Counted from the first letter of the stretch, positions 54,945 through 62,805 are shown. The stretch: 64,000 bases of DNA from Algoriphagus zhangzhouensis (GCF_900148515.1 NZ_FRXN01000002.1:248001-312000); one strand, 5' to 3'. The notes: generated by a model not told the origin, from the sequence alone. Numbers and translations are program-made.

Positions 54945-57040
54945 GCCTCAACCTCCTCTTCTCTATAATTTTTCAGAACCTGATAAATCTCCAATGCCTG
55001 AGCAGCATAAGCTTTAGCAAATTCTTCTGAAGGTTCATGATTTTTGATTTCATAAACTTTATCAGCGAAAGATCTACCCAAATTCACTTTCCCAGTTTCC
55101 ACAAACTTCTCATCAAAGAGGGAAATGATATTTGCATAGCTATTGGTGCTAACATCTTCACCCAAAAGCAATGCTTTGGCAGCATTGATCAAACCAGCAT
55201 AGTGATGATAGATACTATCAGACCAGCGTCCATTTTCTAAAGATTCCTGGCCTAAATCCAATTTTTCTTTGGCTTCCAAAAGCAAAGTAGCCACCAAATC
55301 GATCACTACACCAGCACATTCTCCAACACCTACTGCTACCTCATAATTCTCTTCTCTACCCCAATCGATTCTATCAGCCTCAGTTACTTTTGAAGAATCT
55401 GCCAATTCTTTGATCAATTCATAGAAATAAATTTGACCTTTTTCATCGTAATAGCTCAAGAAGTCCAAATCACCAGAATTAGCTTCAAAGTCATTCAAAA
55501 GAATACGTAAAGCCTCAGGACCTCTTCTACTTGGAATCTTTGTGACTTTATCTGCAAATCTTCCATTGCCATCGCCTAGATTTCCACCACCCAAAAGCAC
55601 TTGAAGTGCTGGGATCACGGTTTTACCAACTCTCATGGACATTCCCTGGAATCCGATATGGGCCATATTGTGTTGCCCACATGCATTCATACAGCCAGAG
55701 ATTTTGATGACCAAATCTTTGTTTTTCAAATATTGAGGGTATTCATCAAGAATTACCTTTTCTAATTCCACAGCAATACCCGTGGAACTGGCAATACCCA
55801 GATTACAGGTATCTGTTCCGGGACAAGCCGTGATATCTCCTAGGGAATTATATCCTCTTTCAGCCAATCCGATTTTCTTCAATTCCTGATAGAAATAAGG
55901 AACCAAATCCTCTCTAACATCGCGAATTAAGAAATTCTGTCTCAAAGTGAATCTCACTTCATCATTGGCATATTTCTGTACTAAATCTGCCAATGCTCTC
56001 GCCTGAGAAATATAGAAATCTCCCAAAGGAACGCGAACTCCTACAGCTACATATCCTGCCTGCTTTTGAGGCAGTACATTTGTCTGCTTCCAAAGCTCAA
56101 AATCCAATCCCAGCTCAGCACCCAATTCAGGTTTCTCTGGATTTGGAAGCTTTTGTCCAGCTTCAGAGTTTTCAAAATCCAATGGATAAGAATGGAAAGG
56201 AAGTGCTTTTCTTTCTTGCTCAACCAATTCCAAAAAGGCCTCAAGTCCCAAATCTTTGACCAAGAATTTCATTCTGGCTTTATTTCTTCTGGCTCTCTCG
56301 CCATGGCGATCAAAGATTCTCAAAACCACCTCAATCAATGGGATCAACTGGTCAGTTTCTAAGAATTCAGCGATTACATCTCCATGTCTCGGCTGAGAAC
56401 CTAAACCTCCGCCCAACAACACTTTGAAACCACGAACTTCTTTACCATCAATCGTTTTCACTTTCGGAATAAAACCCAAATCATGCATGTAAGCGAGTCC
56501 GGTATCTTCATCAGATGAAGAGAATGACATCTTGAACTTTCTACCCATTTCTTGACAGATCGGGTTTCTTAAAAAGTATTTGAAAGTAGCATCCGCGTAA
56601 GGAGTCACATCAAAAGGCTCATTTGGATCAATGCCAGCAGTTTCAGAGGCAGTCACATTTCTAACCGTGTTACCGCAAGCTTCACGAAGGGTAACATCAT
56701 CTTTTTCCAATTCAGCCCAAAGCTCAGGAGTTCTATCCAAGCTCACATAGTGAATCTGGATATCCTGTCTTGTCGTGATATGAAGTCTACCAGTAGAATA
56801 TTCTTCTGAAACCTTACAGATCCTTCTCAATTGATCTCCAGTCACTCGGCCATAAGGCAGTTTGATTCGGATCATCTGAACTCCAGGCTGCCTTTGTCCA
56901 TATACTCCACGAGCTAGTCTAAGACTTCTGAATTTTTCCTCATCGATTTTTCCCTCCTTGAAAAGGGCGATTTTACGCTCCAATTCGAGAATATCCCTTT
57001 CTACAATCGGGTTTTCTATTTCTGTTCGAAAGCTTTGCAT
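54941..57040 (-). CDS. Siroheme-dependent nitrite/sulfite reductase with C-terminal HEPN-like domain
   Basis: The 699-residue product (ATG 57038-57040; the in-frame extension to 57103 has no similarity) contains the ferredoxin-type sulfite/nitrite reductase fold. TTRQDIQIHYV and ACGNTVRNVTA form the first half; the 4Fe-4S/sirohaem ligands are in ACPGTDTCNLG (C-x5-C) and GCMNACGQHN (C-x3-C). From about residue 560 an extra helical domain follows (VVIDLVATLLLEAKEKLD, GRWSDSIYHHYAGLINAAKA) that looks like a HEPN-type helical bundle. By position among cysHDN and cobA it should reduce sulfite to sulfide. Confidence 0.82.
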   Translation of the reverse strand: MQSFRTEIENPIVERDILELERKIALFKEGKIDEEKFRSLRLARGVYGQRQPGVQMIRIKLPYGRVTGDQLRRICKVSEEYSTGRLHITTRQDIQIHYVSLDRTPELWAELEKDDVTLREACGNTVRNVTASETAGIDPNEPFDVTPYADATFKYFLRNPICQEMGRKFKMSFSSSDEDTGLAYMHDLGFIPKVKTIDGKEVRGFKVLLGGGLGSQPRHGDVIAEFLETDQLIPLIEVVLRIFDRHGERARRNKARMKFLVKDLGLEAFLELVEQERKALPFHSYPLDFENSEAGQKLPNPEKPELGAELGLDFELWKQTNVLPQKQAGYVAVGVRVPLGDFYISQARALADLVQKYANDEVRFTLRQNFLIRDVREDLVPYFYQELKKIGLAERGYNSLGDITACPGTDTCNLGIASSTGIAVELEKVILDEYPQYLKNKDLVIKISGCMNACGQHNMAHIGFQGMSMRVGKTVIPALQVLLGGGNLGDGNGRFADKVTKIPSRRGPEALRILLNDFEANSGDLDFLSYYDEKGQIYFYELIKELADSSKVTEADRIDWGREENYEVAVGVGECAGVVIDLVATLLLEAKEKLDLGQESLENGRWSDSIYHHYAGLINAAKALLLGEDVSTNSYANIISLFDEKFVETGKVNLGRSFADKVYEIKNHEPSEEFAKAYAAQALEIYQVLKNYREEEVEA

Positions 57041-57080
57041 GGCGTAATAGTTTGATTTCCCTATGGGGAAAATAGGTTTT

Positions 57081-57122
57081 AGGTTGTTAGAAAAGTCCCG
57101 CAAAAGCGGGACAGGTTGTTAG
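57081..57122. repeat. Small hairpin element flanked by 10-bp direct repeats
   Basis: AGGTTGTTAG occurs at 57081-57090 and 57113-57122. Between them is AAAA then a perfect hairpin GTCCCGC-AAAA-GCGGGAC (57095-57112). The arrangement looks like a 22-base palindromic insert with a duplicated flank. It lies between cysN and the sulfite reductase gene. Confidence 0.6.
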
Positions 57123-57166
57123 GGTTAAATAGGCACTTTGGGTTTGTCCTTCCTTAGAAAGATTCG

Positions 57167-58426
57167 TTAATCAATAAAGCCGACACTAATGGTATCAAAG
57201 CTTCCTTCATCGATCAGAATAAAGGAACCATTAGATTTATTGCTCTTATAAGAATCCACATGGATTGGTTTGCTCAATCGGAATTGAACTCGACCAATGT
57301 CATTTAGCTTCAATTGTTCTGCCTCCTCTTTTCCAGAGAAGTCCGCATGTATTTTCTCTTCAATTCGGTCAACTTTTGCCAAAACCCGGTTCACACCATG
57401 TTGCAGGATATACTTCTGACCTACTTTTAGAGCTTTGGAATTCACTTGGCAAAGAGTTGCAGTCAGCGATTTCTCACTAATTGGCTCTTCTCCGACTTTG
57501 ACAATCATATCGCCTCGGCTACAATCAACTTCATCTTCCAATGTGATGGTAATAGAAGCACCAGGTGCTGCCTCTTTTAGCTCTTGGTCAAAGAAATGGA
57601 TGCCCTTGATCGTTGATTCATTTCCAGAGGGAAGCAAGGCAACCTTATCTCCGACTTTCAGGGAATTGCCATAAAGCTTTCCTGAAAAGCCTCTAAAGTC
57701 ATGATAAGCTTCGGTCTTTGGACGAACAACATATTGAACAGGGAATCTGGCAACAGTGCTTTCCTGCAAGTCATTTGGTTCTAAAACTTCCAAATGATCC
57801 AACAAGGTATTTCCAACATACCAAGGCATCTGTACTGATTCACAGGTTACGTTTTCGCCTTTCAAAGCAGAAACAGGAATAAAGGTGATCTGATCTTCGG
57901 TGAAGTCACTCTTTGCTACCAATTCATCAAAATCAGACTTGATTTTCTGGAATACTTCTTCGGAATAATCCACCAAGTCCATTTTGTTCACCGCTACAAC
58001 CACATGACTCATGCGAAGTAGATTGGAAATAAAAAAGTGACGGTAAGTCTGCTCAATCACTCCTTTTCTAGCGTCAATCAAAATAATGGCCACCTGAGAA
58101 GTGGAAGCTCCTGTCACCATGTTTCGAGTATACTCGACATGACCCGGAGTGTCAGCCACAATGAAATTGGTTTTGGAGGTATTGAAGTAGATATGAGCCA
58201 CGTCAATCGTGATCCCTTGCTCTCTCTCTGCAACCAATCCATCGGTAGCTAAAGAGAAATCTAGGTAATCATAACCTCTTTGCTTCGAGTTTTTCTCGAT
58301 AGCTTCAATTTTATCTGTTGTCAAAGAATGGGTATCATAAAGCAATCGCCCGATCAGCGTGCTTTTTCCATCATCCACTGATCCAGCAGTAGCGATTTTG
58401 ATGAGTTTTCTTCCTTGTATATCCAT
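57167..58426 (-). CDS. cysN: Sulfate adenylyltransferase subunit 1 (GTPase)
   Basis: A 419-residue EF-Tu-like GTPase. GSVDDGKSTLIGRLLYDTH (G1), DTPGHVEYTRNMVTGAS (G3), and VVAVNKMDLVDY (G4), then two beta-barrel domains. Together with CysD it forms ATP sulfurylase that makes APS. No CysC (APS kinase) domain is fused, which fits a pathway that reduces APS directly. It is 194 bases downstream of cysD rather than tightly coupled. Confidence 0.94.
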   Translation of the reverse strand: MDIQGRKLIKIATAGSVDDGKSTLIGRLLYDTHSLTTDKIEAIEKNSKQRGYDYLDFSLATDGLVAEREQGITIDVAHIYFNTSKTNFIVADTPGHVEYTRNMVTGASTSQVAIILIDARKGVIEQTYRHFFISNLLRMSHVVVAVNKMDLVDYSEEVFQKIKSDFDELVAKSDFTEDQITFIPVSALKGENVTCESVQMPWYVGNTLLDHLEVLEPNDLQESTVARFPVQYVVRPKTEAYHDFRGFSGKLYGNSLKVGDKVALLPSGNESTIKGIHFFDQELKEAAPGASITITLEDEVDCSRGDMIVKVGEEPISEKSLTATLCQVNSKALKVGQKYILQHGVNRVLAKVDRIEEKIHADFSGKEEAEQLKLNDIGRVQFRLSKPIHVDSYKSNKSNGSFILIDEGSFDTISVGFID

Positions 58427-58620
58427 TGTTTTCTTAATTATCTTTTAGCATTTCAGTAATTCGAAAGAAATGCTTCGCGAGATATGTAGAGACAAGTTCC
58501 CTTCGGTCACGATATATTTTTGAATAGTATCTTTCCGCTAATGCGGAATATCTTTACCTATCTGCGTAGCTATCTTTAATATTCAAGAAATTTCAATTCT
58601 TGAATATCACTTACCTTTTT
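58427..58620. other. cysD-cysN intergenic region with inverted repeats
   Basis: The 194-base gap holds TTCCGC/GCGGAA (58533-58548) and a perfect 11-bp inverted repeat ATATTCAAGAA/TTCTTGAATAT (58579-58589 and 58597-58607, 7-base gap). The latter begins 14 bases after the cysD stop on the minus strand. GAAATGCTTCGCGAGATA at 58467-58484 is related to the tandem repeats at 46173. The pieces could act as mRNA processing or stability signals. Confidence 0.55.
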
Positions 58621-59520
58621 TTAAAAATATCCAACCTTCTTTCTCGTCTCCATCGCTGCTTCCGATCGCTTATCATCGATTCTGGCTCCACGCTCAGATA
58701 TGGTAGACTCTCTGATTTCAGCAACCACATCATCCAAAGAAACAGCCTCTGATAATACAGCCGCCGTACAGGTCATATCTCCAACAGTTCGGAAACGAAC
58801 CCACTTCTCAACCACCTCTTCATGCTCCTCGCGATAGACGTGCTCATTGGCTGTCCAAATCAATCCATCTCTGAAAAAGACATCTCTTTTATGTGCGAAA
58901 TAGATACTTGGTATCTCAATATTTTCAGTTCTGATATACTCCCACACATCCAGTTCAGTCCAGTTGGAAATAGGGAAAACACGTACATTTTGACCCAAAT
59001 GGATCTTCCCGTTTAGCATATCAAAAAGCTCAGGTCTCTGGTTTTTCTCATCCCATTGTCCAAAATCATCTCTTACAGAAAAAACACGCTCTTTCGCTCT
59101 AGCCTTCTCTTCATCTCTTCTAGCACCGCCAATACATGCGTCAAATTTGAACTCCTCTATCGCATCTAGAAGTGTGGTGGTCTGGAGAGAGTTTCTGCTT
59201 GCATAGCGACCTCTTTCTTCCCGAACTTTCCCCTGATCGATTGCATCCTGAACGTTTCTAACGATCAATTCCAATCCCAACTCTTCCACCAATTTATCTC
59301 TGAATTCAATGGTCTCAGGGAAATTGTGTCCGGTATCCACATGCAATAATGGAAATGGGATTTTTGCAGGAAAAAAGGCCTTTTGAGCCAATCTCACCAA
59401 AGTAATGGAGTCTTTTCCACCTGAAAAAAGCAAAACAGGACGCTCAAACTGCGCAGCCACTTCGCGAAGGATGTGGATGGATTCTGCTTCTTTGGGGTTT
59501 GGTATAAATAGGTTTGACAT
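58621..59520 (-). CDS. cysD: Sulfate adenylyltransferase subunit 2
   Basis: The 299-residue product is the adenylyl-transferring subunit of ATP sulfurylase. PVLLFSGGKDSITLVRLAQK contains the PP-loop (SGGKDS), followed by LLHVDTGHNFPETIEFRD, CIGGARRDEEKARAKERVFS and SNWTELDVWEYI. It pairs with CysN. The gap to cysH (59521-59680) carries an imperfect GTAAAC-C-GTTTAC palindrome at about 59633 but no clear terminator, so read-through from cysH is likely. Confidence 0.95.
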   Translation of the reverse strand: MSNLFIPNPKEAESIHILREVAAQFERPVLLFSGGKDSITLVRLAQKAFFPAKIPFPLLHVDTGHNFPETIEFRDKLVEELGLELIVRNVQDAIDQGKVREERGRYASRNSLQTTTLLDAIEEFKFDACIGGARRDEEKARAKERVFSVRDDFGQWDEKNQRPELFDMLNGKIHLGQNVRVFPISNWTELDVWEYIRTENIEIPSIYFAHKRDVFFRDGLIWTANEHVYREEHEEVVEKWVRFRTVGDMTCTAAVLSEAVSLDDVVAEIRESTISERGARIDDKRSEAAMETRKKVGYF

Positions 59521-59680
59521 AGGAAATACGAATTACGAAAATTTGAAATACGAACTGACCTAAATGGTTAAACTTTTACAGCTTCGAAAACTAATTTTCT
59601 GATTTTTGACTTCTAATATTTTTTGATGGCTGTAAACCGTTTACTGTTTACTACTCACTGATCCTGACAACAATCGGATC

Positions 59681-60385
59681 TTACTTCGCGTGCAAGCCGC
59701 ATTCTTTTTTGGAATCTTCCCACCACCATCTTCCGGCTCTTGCATCTTCTCCTGGAAGAATCGCTCTCGTACAAGGAGCACAACCGATACTGATAAAGCC
59801 TTTGTCATGAAGCGGGTTATAAGGAATTCCCTTTTCCTCGATGTAGGCGATCATTTGATCGTAGCTCCAATCCAAAAGGGGATTATACTTGAAGATCTGA
59901 TTGCCGTCATCCCACTCGATTCTCTTCATGCCACTTCTATTGGCACTTTGCTCAGCTCTCAGGCCTGTTACCCAAACCTCATTGCCAGCCAAAGCACGCT
60001 TCAAAGGCTCCACTTTTCTGACGTAGCAGCAGGATTTTCTATTTTCAACAGAATTGTAAAATCCATTGATCCCCTGTTCAGCAACCAGGTTTTCAACAGA
60101 TTCTCTCTCTGGATAATAAACTTGAATTCGGGTATTATACTTGCTTTCGGTACGTGCCAAAAGCTCTAAAGTCTCAGGAAATAATCTCCCTGTGTCCAAA
60201 GAGAATATTTTAACTGGTATTTGATTTTGGGCGATCAATTGGGTAATCACTTGATCTTCCTGTCCCAAAGAAGTTGAAAAGACAACTTTCCCTGGAAACA
60301 AATCAGCAATCAAAGCTAACCCTTCTTGAGCACTCAACTGGTCTAATTGTGATTCTAGCTCAAGCATATTTTTCTTCTGTTTCAT
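59681..60385 (-). CDS. cysH: Assimilatory adenylyl-sulfate (APS) reductase
   Basis: A 234-residue reductase. VVFSTSLGQEDQVI is the PP-loop-like region, IFSLDTGRLFPETLELL the substrate segment. RKSCCYVRKVEPL and ISIGCAPCTRAI supply Cys-Cys ... Cys-x-x-Cys ligands for a [4Fe-4S] cluster, which marks APS (rather than PAPS) reductases, and KKECGLH near the end carries the catalytic Cys. The absence of cysC in the cluster agrees. The start may be either Met1 or Met7; both overlap the DUF2061 stop slightly. Confidence 0.92.
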   Translation of the reverse strand: MKQKKNMLELESQLDQLSAQEGLALIADLFPGKVVFSTSLGQEDQVITQLIAQNQIPVKIFSLDTGRLFPETLELLARTESKYNTRIQVYYPERESVENLVAEQGINGFYNSVENRKSCCYVRKVEPLKRALAGNEVWVTGLRAEQSANRSGMKRIEWDDGNQIFKYNPLLDWSYDQMIAYIEEKGIPYNPLHDKGFISIGCAPCTRAILPGEDARAGRWWWEDSKKECGLHAK

Positions 60386-60632
60386 TTGCTTCTGCTTTTG
60401 GAGAAATTTCCCAAACTCTCTCGTGTAGGTAATACAAAATAATTTTAGAGAACACCTCTACAGAACCGATTGATAAGGCCATCACAAATTCTCCTGTTAC
60501 GAAATAGGAAATGATAATGGTATCAATGGTCCCCACAATTCTCCAAGAAATTGATTTGAGGAGGCTTTTGGCATTGCTGTCTTTTCCAGACTTGCTAGCA
60601 AAGAGTTTCTTAAGTGGCTGGTCTAAAATCAT
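60360..60632 (-). CDS. DUF2061 membrane protein
   Basis: A 90-residue protein from ATG 60630-60632. NAKSLLKSISWRIVGTIDTI and IIISYFVTGEFVMALSIGSV describe a two-segment membrane protein of the DUF2061 type (KSISWRxxGTxDT signature, EVFSKIILYYLHERVW end). The family often lies by cys genes in bacteria, with no known role. It is the first gene of the sulfate operon, overlaps cysH by a few codons, and follows the palindrome at 60666-60694. Confidence 0.8.
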   Translation of the reverse strand: MILDQPLKKLFASKSGKDSNAKSLLKSISWRIVGTIDTIIISYFVTGEFVMALSIGSVEVFSKIILYYLHERVWEISPKAEANETEEKYA

Positions 60633-60656
60633 ACAGGTTTCAACGAGAGTAAAGCA

Positions 60657-60694
60657 CAAAAGTATATAAACCCTATTTATTTTATAGGGTTTAT
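60657..60694 (-). promoter_or_regulatory. Promoter and operator palindrome of the sulfate assimilation operon
   Basis: On the minus strand TACTTTTG (60657-60664) fits the Bacteroidota -7 motif and ends 25 bases before the DUF2061 start. Directly upstream lies a perfect 11-bp inverted repeat, ATAAACCCTAT (60666-60676) and ATAGGGTTTAT (60684-60694) with a 7-base spacer, covering the -33 position. The adjacent gene encodes an Rrf2 regulator, the likely binder. Confidence 0.6.
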
Positions 60695-60709
60695 TGGAAA
60701 AAAATTTTG

Positions 60710-61123
60710 TTAAGTTTTCAAAATATCTTCTAACGTCTTGTTTTCCAGTATTTTAAGTGTTTCATCTCTTACCTGAATCATCACCTTATTTATCCCACAA
60801 GTCACCTCGTCCTTACACTCATCACAAGGTTCGTAGTAGTTTAAACTCACACATGGAAGAAGTGCAATAGGTCCATCTAATAGACGAATGACTTTTGAAA
60901 GAGGAATATCTTTGGGATCTTTTATTAGGTAGTAACCTCCACCTTTTCCTTTTTTACTCCCCAAGATTCCCGCTTTTTTTAGTTCAAGCAGGATATTTTC
61001 TAAAAACTTATGGGAAATCCCATGCTCTTCGGCGATATCCTGGATCAATACGGTCTTTTCTTCACGGTGCTTGCCCAGGTATGTCAGGGCATGTAGGGCA
61101 TATTTGGTCTTTTTGGAAAGCAT
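60710..61123 (-). CDS. Rrf2 family transcriptional regulator (CymR/IscR-like)
   Basis: A 137-residue winged-helix regulator from ATG 61121-61123. LSKKTKYALHALTYLGKH (helix 1), VLIQDIAEEHGISHKFLENIL (HTH, split IAEEHGISHKFLENIL) and KKGKGGGYYLIKDPKDI (wing) define Rrf2. It has several Cys (PCVSLNYYEPCDECKDEVTC, split PCVSLNYYEPCDE and CKDEVTC) at the position where IscR binds Fe-S, more than the three of IscR, so the cofactor is open. Gene order and the operator upstream of the cys operon suggest it controls sulfate assimilation, like CymR. Confidence 0.87.
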   Translation of the reverse strand: MLSKKTKYALHALTYLGKHREEKTVLIQDIAEEHGISHKFLENILLELKKAGILGSKKGKGGGYYLIKDPKDIPLSKVIRLLDGPIALLPCVSLNYYEPCDECKDEVTCGINKVMIQVRDETLKILENKTLEDILKT

Positions 61124-61235
61124 TACCAAAAATAATCTTTTTTGGCATATACCCTAGTACGGTAGTGGGGAATTAGAATAAATCTAATTAAAGTCAAAAA
61201 TCCTACTATCCCAAAATAGAACCGGAGGCTTTGAG
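61124..61235. promoter_or_regulatory. Upstream region of the Rrf2 gene with an inverted repeat
   Basis: AATTAGA-ATAAA-TCTAATT (61171-61189) is a perfect 7-bp inverted repeat 48 bases upstream of the regulator start. An ACCCTA half-site like that of the cys operator is at about 61151. A TAnnTTTG match at 61127-61134 is too close to the start codon to be its promoter. Confidence 0.4.
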
Positions 61236-62312
61236 TCAATCCAATTCAAATCTATAAAGGTTCGCTTTCCCATCATCGACATAGCCAATCAAATCTCGAT
61301 CTTTCTCGTTTACTGCTATGATGCTTACCTCCCGATCCAATTCCAAAATTTTCACAGGATTCCCCCCCCAGTCATAAACTAATACCCTTTTACTTTTTAA
61401 AGGGTAATGATATTCCCACGGTTCATCCGAATACAAGACATAGATATAATCCTCAGAAACAGTTGTAAAAACATTCCCAAACCTATTTTCCTTCTTAATT
61501 GTCGCACTTATCATATTTGGACCAGAGGAATCTTCAAACTCGGTCGGCCAATAATGAAGCGATTTATTTATGATTAATTGCCCCTCTTCATTCAATTCCA
61601 AAAAGTCCATATTAAATGAAAATGTGGATGATGCAAGTACAAGCGACTTAGAGGGATGCTTATAAAAATTACTTTGATAGGCCATATCTAAAGTGCTAGG
61701 TGCTATACCTTCAAATTTTTCCTGAAATGGGAATGTACCTACAGATTGTATCTCTTTCCCCTTAGAAATAAGCATGAATGGTTTTTCGATCATCCCGGCT
61801 CCCAAAAAATAATCCCCCTCCAATTTTATTGCTGTGCGAATAAAACCATCGAACTTTCCTTGAAATGGAATACAATCTGGATCATCTTTAGATTCCAAAA
61901 TTTGACCGATTGGATATTCTTGGAATTCTCTCATTTCCATTTCATAAACTCCGAGCATATCTCCATTTTTTCCCGATTTGAAAATCGAAAGAAAGGGATT
62001 CATTTCACAAGGTCCTTGACCGATCTTTCCAAATCTCTTTAGAAACCGGTCTTGATCTACATCGATAATTTTGAACAAGTATTCCAACTCTTCATCTTTT
62101 ACGAATAAAAATTTATCGAATAATAATATTTCGCCAGCCCGAAATAGAGAATCAGACGAGTGAAGCCTAATTGAATTTAGACGATTTTTAACCTGAAATT
62201 CTATGAGGGGGTTTTCGACAATGAGTGCATCAGAACAACTCCATAGTAGGAATCCACCGATAAGGTATAGCAGGATATAAATTACTTTAAACCTCAATCT
62301 GCGTTTACTCAT
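61236..62312 (-). CDS. 6-bladed beta-propeller lipoprotein (module copy 2)
   Basis: A 358-residue lipoprotein; the signal ends LLWSC with the lipidated Cys at about residue 26. FGKIGQGPCEMNPFLSIF holds the 'GxGP-E' signature of the Bacteroidota 6-bladed propeller family (DUF4934/BF2992-like), as in copy 1. It has no catalytic motif and is likely a ligand-binding surface protein. Its start codon overlaps the stop of the four-cysteine gene by one base (TAATG), so translation is coupled there, in contrast to copy 1, where a 65-base gap with a palindrome separates them. Confidence 0.72.
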   Translation of the reverse strand: MSKRRLRFKVIYILLYLIGGFLLWSCSDALIVENPLIEFQVKNRLNSIRLHSSDSLFRAGEILLFDKFLFVKDEELEYLFKIIDVDQDRFLKRFGKIGQGPCEMNPFLSIFKSGKNGDMLGVYEMEMREFQEYPIGQILESKDDPDCIPFQGKFDGFIRTAIKLEGDYFLGAGMIEKPFMLISKGKEIQSVGTFPFQEKFEGIAPSTLDMAYQSNFYKHPSKSLVLASSTFSFNMDFLELNEEGQLIINKSLHYWPTEFEDSSGPNMISATIKKENRFGNVFTTVSEDYIYVLYSDEPWEYHYPLKSKRVLVYDWGGNPVKILELDREVSIIAVNEKDRDLIGYVDDGKANLYRFELD

Positions 62313-62512
62313 TACATTTCAGGACAACGAACTTCGACACCTGGAACTGGAATCATTTCATTTCCATTGGGTCCTACATAAATTATCCAATGGCAAACCT
62401 TATTTAATGAACTACGCATACAGCAAGTAATCCCAGGATCTGCTTTCACTAAAGGTGCAGATTGAAGAAATAAAATTGAAAGAAAAGCAAATAAAATAAT
62501 TGACTTTTTCAT
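62312..62512 (-). CDS. Small secreted four-cysteine protein (module copy 2)
   Basis: The 66-residue product (ATG 62510-62512; an in-frame TTG at 62539 lies upstream) has a signal peptide (MKKSIILFAFLSILFLQSAP) with probable cleavage after LVKA, then only about 42 residues with four cysteines (30, 31, 40, 63). It does not align with the protein at 40171 beyond general features, but the plan is the same: short, secreted, four Cys, followed by a propeller lipoprotein. Mature sequence includes CHWIIYVGPNGNEMIPVPG. Function unknown. Confidence 0.6.
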   Translation of the reverse strand: MKKSIILFAFLSILFLQSAPLVKADPGITCCMRSSLNKVCHWIIYVGPNGNEMIPVPGVEVRCPEM

Positions 62513-62717
62513 AATGATAAAATTTAAATTGTGAAACAAAAAAGTCTTAAGCGCTAAAAACTTAGACTAAGTTTAGTTTTTCATTCCTAAAATTCAAGTT
62601 TAAACTAAATATTATTCAGCTTGAACTATTAACCATCTGGTTATCAGGGCTAATTATTTATTTAATTTATAAATTACTGATTTTACTTAGTTCTATATCA
62701 ATGACTTAAAGCTACAG

Positions 62718-62756
62718 CAAAAAAACCTCCGATCCCTAAATGGAACCGGAGGTTTG
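62718..62756 (-). terminator. Terminator of htpG
   Basis: On the minus strand AAACCTCCG (complement of 62747-62755) pairs with CGGAGGTTT (complement of 62723-62731), followed by TTTT. It lies about 50 bases after the htpG stop. Confidence 0.82.
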
Positions 62757-62766
62757 GTAGAATTAA

Positions 62767-62798
62767 AACCTTCGAGGTTCTAAAAATCTCAAAGGATA
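62767..62798. repeat. Palindromic intergenic repeat, copy 2 (diverged half)
   Basis: The stretch AACCTTCGAGGTTCT followed by AAAAATCTCAAAGGATA aligns with 10022-10055 with two gaps and about six mismatches. It is the right half of the family seen at 10004 and lies between the htpG stop and its terminator. Confidence 0.5.
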
Positions 62799-62805
62799 AT
62801 GTTAC

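Larger units (their letters stand above)
62513..62805. other. Intergenic region with leader hairpin, terminator and repeat, 293 bases
   Basis: AAACTTAG-A-CTAAGTTT (62558-62574) is a perfect 17-base hairpin about 45-60 bases upstream of the small secreted gene. From 62575 to 62715 is AT-rich sequence without detected genes. The htpG terminator and the repeat copy follow. No certain promoter was found. Confidence 0.55.

Noticed and set aside
59690..60169. 159-residue plus-strand ORF opposite cysH
   Set aside because: Antisense to the conserved Cys motifs of CysH; no features of its own.
61127..61134. TATTTTTG on the minus strand as promoter of the Rrf2 gene
   Set aside because: Only 4 bases upstream of the chosen start; a transcript from it would begin inside or after the start codon.
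61195..61235. Terminator after the second propeller gene
   Set aside because: Sequence resembles part of the htpG terminator but the stem is badly mismatched.
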